A stretch of 53,037 bases of DNA from JBQTJJ01 sp052387235 (GTDB taxonomy: Bacteria; Actinomycetota; Acidimicrobiia; Acidimicrobiales; GCA-2861595), in assembly GCA_052387235.1 (NCBI GenBank), contig JBQTJJ010000047.1, positions 1 to 53,037 on the forward strand, in the 5' to 3' direction. The notes below the pieces were generated by a model. The model saw nothing but the letters and a program-made list of their open reading frames with translations, ran no database searches and was not told the DNA's origin. The position numbers and the translations under genes were made by a program. Positions 47,961 through 53,037 of this stretch are shown here, in pieces (within the stretch, counting starts at the first letter, position 1; each line of letters starts with the position of its first letter).

Positions 47961-49120
47961 AGGCCCTCGTGTACGAGCGGTCGGTGCCGAAGTTCGCGGC
48001 GGCGAGGGTGGCCTCGGCGCTGGCCGCCGGCGCCGGCGCCCGGGTCGGCCCGCTGCACCTGACCGACGTGGACGAGCCGGCGCTGCCGGGACCGGGGTGG
48101 CACCGGGTCCGGCCCCGCCTGGCCGGCATCTGCGGGTCGGACCTGGCCACCGTGGACGCCAGGAGCAGCCGGTGGTTCGAGGGCGTGGTGAGCTTCCCCT
48201 TCGTGCCCGGCCACGAGGTTGTGGGCGACCTCGACGACGGCACGAGGGTCGTGCTGGAGCCGGTGCTGGCGTGCGCGGCGCGGGCCCTCGACCCGCCCTG
48301 CGCCGCCTGCTCCCGCGGCGACAACGGCAACTGCGAGCGCATCGCCTTCGGCGACCTCGAGCCCGGCCTGCAGACCGGCTACTGCGCCGACACCGGCGGC
48401 GGGTGGTCCCACGCCCTGGTGGCCCACGACAGCCAGCTCCACCGCGTGCCCGACGGCATGAGCGACGAGGCGGCGGTGATGGTGGAGCCCACCGCCTGCG
48501 CGGCCCACGCCGTCCTGTCGGCCGCCGAGCTCGCAGGCGGCGCCACCGTGGCCGTGCTGGGCGCCGGCACGCTCGGCCTGTGCACCATCGCCGCCCTGCG
48601 GCGCCTGGCCCTGCCCGGCACCGTGATCGCAGGCGCCAAGCATCCCCACCAGCGCCGGCTGGCCGTCGACCTCGGCGCCGACGAGGTGGTGGAGCCCGCG
48701 GAGCTGGCCCGGGCCGTACGGCGCCGGACCCGGTCGCTCGCCGTCGACGGCCAGCTCACCGGCGGTGCCGACGTGGTCGTCGACTGCGTGGGCAGCGAGG
48801 CGTCGCTGGCCCAGGCCCTCTCCGTCGTACGGCCCCGCGGGTCCATCGTCCTGGTGGGCATGCCCGGCCCGGTGCGGGTGGACCTCACCCCGCTGTGGCA
48901 GCGCGAGATCCGCCTGGTGGGCTCGTACGCCTACCGCTCCGACACCTTCGCCACCGCCTTCGACCTGGTGGCCGAGGCCCGCCTCGAGCGCCTCGTCTCC
49001 GCCCTCTACCCGCTGGAGCGCTGGCGGGAGGCCCTCGACCACGCCGGCGCCGCCGGCCGGCGGGGTGCCGTCAAGATCGCCTTCGACCTCCGGTCGACCA
49101 AGCCCAAGAGGTCCCGCTAG
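47957..49120 (+). CDS. Zinc-dependent alcohol dehydrogenase family protein
   Basis: This encodes a 387-aa medium-chain dehydrogenase. The catalytic zinc site is GICGSDLATVD with GHEVVG. The structural zinc loop is CAARALDPPCAACSRGDNGN followed by the fourth Cys. The Rossmann motif is VAVLGAGTLGLCTIAALRRL. The GTG start overlaps the stop of the reductase/HAD gene (GTGA), and the stop abuts the next ATG with no gap, so the three genes are one operon. It could oxidise or form the alcohol of the reductase reaction; that is inference. Confidence 0.9.
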   Translation: MKALVYERSVPKFAAARVASALAAGAGARVGPLHLTDVDEPALPGPGWHRVRPRLAGICGSDLATVDARSSRWFEGVVSFPFVPGHEVVGDLDDGTRVVLEPVLACAARALDPPCAACSRGDNGNCERIAFGDLEPGLQTGYCADTGGGWSHALVAHDSQLHRVPDGMSDEAAVMVEPTACAAHAVLSAAELAGGATVAVLGAGTLGLCTIAALRRLALPGTVIAGAKHPHQRRLAVDLGADEVVEPAELARAVRRRTRSLAVDGQLTGGADVVVDCVGSEASLAQALSVVRPRGSIVLVGMPGPVRVDLTPLWQREIRLVGSYAYRSDTFATAFDLVAEARLERLVSALYPLERWREALDHAGAAGRRGAVKIAFDLRSTKPKRSR

Positions 49121-50707
49121 ATGCCCCGTCCCGGCTTCGTGCTCGACGTCGACCGATCCACCCCGCCCACCCTGTTCTGGCACGGCGAGCAGTTCCGCAT
49201 GGAACGGCTGCCGGTGGGGAGCCGGATCATCTACCCCCCCGAGCCCCTGGCGCCGCTGGCCGACCCGGACGCCGCCATCAGGGCGGCGCTGCTCGACCCG
49301 CTCGGGGACAGCCAGCCCCTCCCCTCCCTGCTCCGCCCGGGCATGAAGCTCACCATCTGCTTCGACGACGTGTCCCTCCCCCTGCCGCCCATGCGCCGGC
49401 CGGACGTGCGCCAGCGGGTCGTCGAGGCCGTGCTGGAGATGGCTGCCGAGGCCGGCGTGGACGACGTGGTGCTCATCGCCGCGCTGGCGCTCCACCGCCG
49501 GATGACCGAGGCCGAGCTGCGCCACGCCCTGGGCGACCGGGTCTACGACTCGTTCGCCCCCGCCGGCCTGCTCACCCAGCTCGACGCCGAGGACCCCGAG
49601 CAGATGCTCCACCTGGGCACCACCGACCAGGGCGAGGACGTCGAGATCTCCAAGCGGGCCGCCACCAGCGACCTCATCGTCTACGTGAACATCAACCTGG
49701 TGGCCATGGACGGAGGCCACAAGAGCGTGGCCACCGGCCTGGCGTCGTACCGCTCGCTCAAGCACCACCACAACGTGCGCACCCTCCAGCGAAGCCGCTC
49801 GCTCATGGACCACAAGCACTCCGAGCTGCACTCCAGCAACTGGCGCATGGGCCGCCACATCGCGGCCCAGGGGATCAAGATCTTCCAGATCGAGACCACC
49901 CTCAACACCAACACCTTCCCGGAGCAGTTCTCGTTCCTCATGAAGCGGGAGTGGGAGTGGTCGGCCAGGGACCGGGCCGGCTACGTGGCCGTGAGCAGGT
50001 CCCTCGACCGCACGCCGGCCCGCCTTCGCACCGCCATCTTCCAGTCCATGAAGGCGCCCCACCAGATGACCAGCGTCCAGGCCGGCGAGGTGGAGGCGGT
50101 CCACGAGGTCACCACCGCCAACGTCCACCGCCAGCAGCTGGTGGAGGTGCAGGGCCAGACCGACGTCCTCACCATGGGGCTTCCCTACATCTGCCCCTAC
50201 AACGTGAACTCGGTGATGAACCCGATCCTCGTGGCCTGCCTCGGTCTGGGGTACTTCTTCAACCTCTACCGCGGCAGGCCCCTCGTGCGCGAGGGCGGCG
50301 TGGTGATCATGCACCACCCCACGCCCCGGGCCTTCCACCCCGTCCACCACCCGAGCTACATCGACTTCTACGACCAGGTGCTGGCCGAGACCACCGATCC
50401 GCTCGAGCTGGAGGCCAAGTTCGAGGAGCAGTTCGCCACCGACCCCTGGTACATCCACCTCTACCGCACCAGCCACGCCTACCACGGCGTCCACCCGTTC
50501 TACATGTGGTACTGGTGCGCCCACGCCCTCCAGCACCTGGGCGGCGTCATCGTGGTGGGCGGCGACACGAAGGCGGTGCGCCGGCTGGGCTTCAAGCCCG
50601 CCTCCACCCTCGACGACGCCCTCGAGATGGCCTCCGACGTGGTGGGCCCCAGCCCGTCGGTCACCCACCTCCACGCCCCGCCCCTGCTCATCGCGGACGT
50701 CAAGTGA
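49121..50707 (+). CDS. LarA-like (DUF2088) nickel-pincer-type protein
   Basis: This encodes a 528-aa protein related to lactate racemase LarA. Family features are ICFDDVSLPLPP at about 79-90 (the DD-TRP-P region), ALALHRRMTEAEL with H125, and MDGGHKSVATGLASYRSLKH with H200/K201, the area where LarA holds its nickel-pincer cofactor. The C-terminal 200 residues are unusually rich in His and Tyr (HLYRTSHAYHGVHPFYMWYW). It is longer than LarA. No larB, larC or larE is in the window. A hydride-transfer epimerase role is inferred from family. Confidence 0.82.
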   Translation: MPRPGFVLDVDRSTPPTLFWHGEQFRMERLPVGSRIIYPPEPLAPLADPDAAIRAALLDPLGDSQPLPSLLRPGMKLTICFDDVSLPLPPMRRPDVRQRVVEAVLEMAAEAGVDDVVLIAALALHRRMTEAELRHALGDRVYDSFAPAGLLTQLDAEDPEQMLHLGTTDQGEDVEISKRAATSDLIVYVNINLVAMDGGHKSVATGLASYRSLKHHHNVRTLQRSRSLMDHKHSELHSSNWRMGRHIAAQGIKIFQIETTLNTNTFPEQFSFLMKREWEWSARDRAGYVAVSRSLDRTPARLRTAIFQSMKAPHQMTSVQAGEVEAVHEVTTANVHRQQLVEVQGQTDVLTMGLPYICPYNVNSVMNPILVACLGLGYFFNLYRGRPLVREGGVVIMHHPTPRAFHPVHHPSYIDFYDQVLAETTDPLELEAKFEEQFATDPWYIHLYRTSHAYHGVHPFYMWYWCAHALQHLGGVIVVGGDTKAVRRLGFKPASTLDDALEMASDVVGPSPSVTHLHAPPLLIADVK

Positions 50708-50724
50708 ACCGGATCCCCCACTCC

Positions 50725-50763
50725 CGAGTAAATAGCTCCCCATTTTGGGGAGCTATTTACTCG
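50725..50763. repeat. Palindromic repeat family, copy 3 (18-bp stem)
   Basis: CGAGTAAATAGCTCCCCA pairs exactly with TGGGGAGCTATTTACTCG around TTT. The innermost pair is A-T where copies 1 and 2 have G-C, a compensated change. It lies between the LarA-like and acyltransferase genes. The left flank CCCACTCC is shared with copy 1. Confidence 0.93.
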
Positions 50764-50774
50764 AAAGGCGCCTG

Positions 50775-51674
50775 ATGCGACTGCGGCGGTTCCCGTTCGG
50801 GCCTCCGAGCTGGCCCGGGGGCGTGCCGCGGCCGCCGGTCGAGAAGCGCACGGGCGTGCACACGGAGACGGCGTGGGCCCGCCGGTACCCGGCCCGCCTG
50901 GCCCGGGCCCTGGTGCTGGACGGGGTCACCCGACCGTTCATCCGGGCGCTCGCCTCCCCCGACGTGGACGGCCTCGACCGCATCGAGTCGCTGCCGGCGC
51001 CGGCGATCTTCGCCGCCAACCACTCGAGCCACGTGGACACGCCGCTGGTCCTCACCTCCCTGCCCGAGCGGTTCCGCCACCGCACCGCGGTGGCCGCCGC
51101 CGCCGACCACTTCTTCGACAAGCGGTGGAAGGGCCGCCTCTGGGCCCTGAGCATCAACGCCATCCCCATCGAGCGGGCCCGGGTGAGCCCGCAGTCCACC
51201 AAGCTGGCCCTGTCGCTCATCGAGGGCGGGTGGAGCCTCGTCATCTTCCCCGAGGGCGGGCGCAGCCCGGACGGGTGGGGCCAGAGCCACCGGGCCGGCG
51301 CCGCTTACCTGGCCGTGCGCACCGGCGCGCCGGTGGTCCCGGTGCACCTGCACGGCACCCGCCGCATCCTGAAGAAGGGGGGGAAGGGGGTCCGCCCCGC
51401 CGCCACCGCCGTCACCTTCGGCCGGCCCCTGCGGGCGGAGGAGGGCGAGAGCGCCCATGCCCTGGCCGCCCGCATAGAGCGGGCCATCGAGGTGCTGGCC
51501 GACGAGCGGGCGTCCGGGCTGTGGGCCTCCCGGCGCCGGGCCGCGGCCGGCGCCACCCCGGTCCTCACCGGGCCGGCCGCCACCGGGTGGCGCCGGACCT
51601 GGGCCCTCGACGAGAACCGCCGGCGCACCGGGTCCTCCACGATCTGGCCCCCCGGGAGCTCGCGCCGGACCTGA
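50775..51674 (+). CDS. PlsC-like lysophospholipid acyltransferase
   Basis: This encodes a 299-aa glycerolipid acyltransferase. The HX4D motif is NHSSHVDT (82-89), followed by INAIPIER and VIFPEGGRSPDG (block III) and GAPVVPVHLHGT (block IV). The C-terminal region is basic and of low complexity. ATG 50775 is the likely start, placed just after the palindrome, with AAAGG 7 nt upstream. It ends the lipid-type cluster; substrates cannot be read from sequence. Confidence 0.9.
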   Translation: MRLRRFPFGPPSWPGGVPRPPVEKRTGVHTETAWARRYPARLARALVLDGVTRPFIRALASPDVDGLDRIESLPAPAIFAANHSSHVDTPLVLTSLPERFRHRTAVAAAADHFFDKRWKGRLWALSINAIPIERARVSPQSTKLALSLIEGGWSLVIFPEGGRSPDGWGQSHRAGAAYLAVRTGAPVVPVHLHGTRRILKKGGKGVRPAATAVTFGRPLRAEEGESAHALAARIERAIEVLADERASGLWASRRRAAAGATPVLTGPAATGWRRTWALDENRRRTGSSTIWPPGSSRRT

Positions 51675-51772
51675 GCGACCACCGGGCGCCGGCATCCCGG
51701 GGACCGGCCCTGCCCACCTTGCGGCCCGGGCGACCGGAGCCGCTTCGCTGTCGGCAGGGCGGGGACCGGCGG

Positions 51773-51778
51773 TACACT
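51773..51778 (+). promoter_or_regulatory. Possible -10 element of gltB
   Basis: TACACT lies 132 nt before the gltB ATG, within the 235-nt gap after the acyltransferase gene. No convincing -35 is seen, so this is tentative. Confidence 0.3.
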
Positions 51779-51818
51779 GGCCGACCACAGCAGGACCCGG
51801 GGCGGTGCCGGCGACGGC

Positions 51819-51854
51819 GCCTTCTCCCCAAACCCCCCCTTCAACGGAGAAGGC
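51819..51854. other. 9-bp hairpin in the gltB leader
   Basis: GCCTTCTCC pairs with GGAGAAGGC around an 18-nt loop containing a run of seven C. It lies 56 nt upstream of the gltB ATG and would be in its leader if transcription starts near 51785. Confidence 0.45.
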
Positions 51855-51909
51855 CCGGCCGATTTCCCCGAGCCGCAGCATGCGGCACCGAGCACACCGA
51901 GGTCAGCCC

Positions 51910-53037
51910 ATGCGTGCAGAACGCGATGCCTGCGGCATCGGCTTCACCGCCGATATGCACGGGCGGTCCTCGCGGGCCATCGTCGAGGCGGCCCTGTCCG
52001 GCCTGGCCTGCGTCATCCACCGTGGCGCGGTGGCGGCCGACAGCCGCACGTCCGACGGATCGGGCGTCCTGCTGCCGATCCCGCCCGCCATCTTCGGTCC
52101 CGACCACGGCGTGGCGGTGCTCTTCGCCCGGGGCGACGACCCCAGGGCCGCGGTGGAGGCGGCCGCCGGCGCCGAGGGGATCGACGTGGTGGAGTGGCGC
52201 ACCCCGCCCACCGACCCGTCCCAGCTCGGCACCCTGGCCCAGCAGAGCCAGCCGCTGCTGCTCCAGGCCGTCCTGGAGAGCCGGACCCCCCATGCCGTCA
52301 ACGGCAGCAGCCCCGAGGCGGCCGCGTTCCGGATGCGCCGGCGCATCGAGGCAACCGCCACCGGCACCTACGTGGCCAGCTGCTCCTTCCGCACCGTGTC
52401 GTACAAGGGCCTGGTGGCCGCCGACCTGCTCGGGAGGTTCTACCTCGACCTGGCCGACCCCCGCTTCGAGGCCCCGTTCGCCGTCTTCCACCAGCGCTTC
52501 TCCACCAACACCCTCCCGACCTGGGAGCGGGCCCAGCCCTTCCGGAGCCTGTGCCACAACGGCGAGATCAACGCCATCGCCGGCAACGTGAACCGCATGC
52601 GCGCCCGCAGCGTGCTCGGCACCGAGGCCGCCGGGCTCGGCGGCGAAGAGCTGTTCCACCCGCTCCTCAGCACCGGCGACTCCGACTCCGGCCAGCTCGA
52701 CTCGGCGGTAGAGCTGCTCGTTCGGGGAGGCCGCGACATCCGCCACGCCGTCGCCATGCTCGTGCCGGAGGCATGGGAGGGGGCGAGAGACCTCGACCCC
52801 GAGGTGCGCGGATTCTTCCGCTACCACGCCAGCCTGGTGGAGCCGTGGGACGGCCCCGCCGGCCTCATCTTCACCGACGGCCTCGGCGTGGGCGCCGCCC
52901 TCGACCGCAACGGCCTGCGCCCCCTGCGCTTCGCCATCTGCGACGACGGCCTCGTGGTGTGCTGCTCGGAGGCCGGCGCCGTCGACCTGCGCGGCCTCGA
53001 GCGGGTGCGGCGAGGGCGCCTCGGCCCAGGGCAGATG
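51910..53037 (+). CDS. gltB: Glutamate synthase large subunit, N-terminal part (partial)
   Basis: The first 376 codons of GltB are present; the gene runs off the window. The glutaminase nucleophile is C8 in ERDACGIGF, so at most seven residues would be cleaved to expose it. Class II amidotransferase motifs follow: VIHRGAVAAD, FAVFHQRFSTNTLPTWERAQ, CHNGEINAIAGN, and LLSTGDSDSGQLDSAVELL with EAWEGARD. It makes glutamate from glutamine and 2-oxoglutarate with GltD. Confidence 0.95.
   Translation, partial: MRAERDACGIGFTADMHGRSSRAIVEAALSGLACVIHRGAVAADSRTSDGSGVLLPIPPAIFGPDHGVAVLFARGDDPRAAVEAAAGAEGIDVVEWRTPPTDPSQLGTLAQQSQPLLLQAVLESRTPHAVNGSSPEAAAFRMRRRIEATATGTYVASCSFRTVSYKGLVAADLLGRFYLDLADPRFEAPFAVFHQRFSTNTLPTWERAQPFRSLCHNGEINAIAGNVNRMRARSVLGTEAAGLGGEELFHPLLSTGDSDSGQLDSAVELLVRGGRDIRHAVAMLVPEAWEGARDLDPEVRGFFRYHASLVEPWDGPAGLIFTDGLGVGAALDRNGLRPLRFAICDDGLVVCCSEAGAVDLRGLERVRRGRLGPGQM

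Overview
The window is 53 kb of very GC-rich, densely packed chromosome from an actinobacterium. Mycothiol synthesis (mshC), F420 chemistry, phosphatidylinositol-mannoside genes (pgsA-patA-pimA beside thrS and a HIT hydrolase), a 110-aa protein of probable DUF6197 type, and Thr/Pro-rich linkers all point to Actinomycetota. The overall style suggests Acidimicrobiia or a near relative; this is inference, because no rRNA is present. Genes often overlap by 4 nt (ATGA, GTGA and, unusually, CTGA), and GTG and TTG starts are common.

Layout. 1-127: what looks like the 5' end of a group II intron. 178-7524 (minus): a housekeeping run ruvC-ruvA-ruvB-queA-tgt-yajC-secD-secF (Holliday-junction resolution, queuosine tRNA modification, Sec export). 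7585-11165: a peroxiredoxin, then pdxS-pdxT-yebC. A MazEF-like toxin-antitoxin cassette sits at the 3' end of yebC, bracketed by a perfect 39-bp direct repeat that duplicates the end of yebC. 11361-12840: lemA-htpX. 12918-22151: a lipoprotein, the PIM cluster and thrS-HIT, split by a fusA2-type GTPase gene; a 32-aa basic peptide lies between pimA and patA. 22401-26431: a putative metallopeptidase, a coiled-coil membrane protein and a FetAB-type exporter. 26458-29652: a redox operon (NuoF-like, NADPH:F420 oxidoreductase, mshC). 29684-33547: M23 peptidase, aldehyde dehydrogenase, SRPBCC protein and two unknowns. 33548-33947: a structured 400-bp intergenic region. 33948-36258: DUF6197-like protein, STAS and SpoIIE-type regulators, a His-rich secreted peptide.

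36532-39289 is an accessory island next to tRNA-Val(CAC). It holds two VapBC modules in opposite orientations, a nucleotidyltransferase toxin with its antitoxin, and the C-terminal remnant of a tyrosine recombinase. 39245-42883 returns to core-like genes (acetoacetate decarboxylase-like protein, glycosyltransferase, CsbD, MscS). 43031-44904 encodes an ECF sigma factor translationally coupled to an anti-sigma factor that is fused, through one membrane span and a Ser/Thr/Pro linker, to a periplasmic-binding-protein-like domain. This looks like a one-protein extracellular ligand sensor.

44891-51674 is a TetR-controlled lipid-type cluster: fatty acyl-CoA reductase/HAD fusion, zinc alcohol dehydrogenase, LarA-like protein and PlsC-like acyltransferase, with two perfect TetR operator palindromes between the divergent genes. 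gltB begins at 51910 and runs off the right edge. A palindromic repeat family with a GAGTAAATA core occurs three times (19112, 47896, 50725). Its stems carry compensatory base changes, so the fold itself appears to be conserved.
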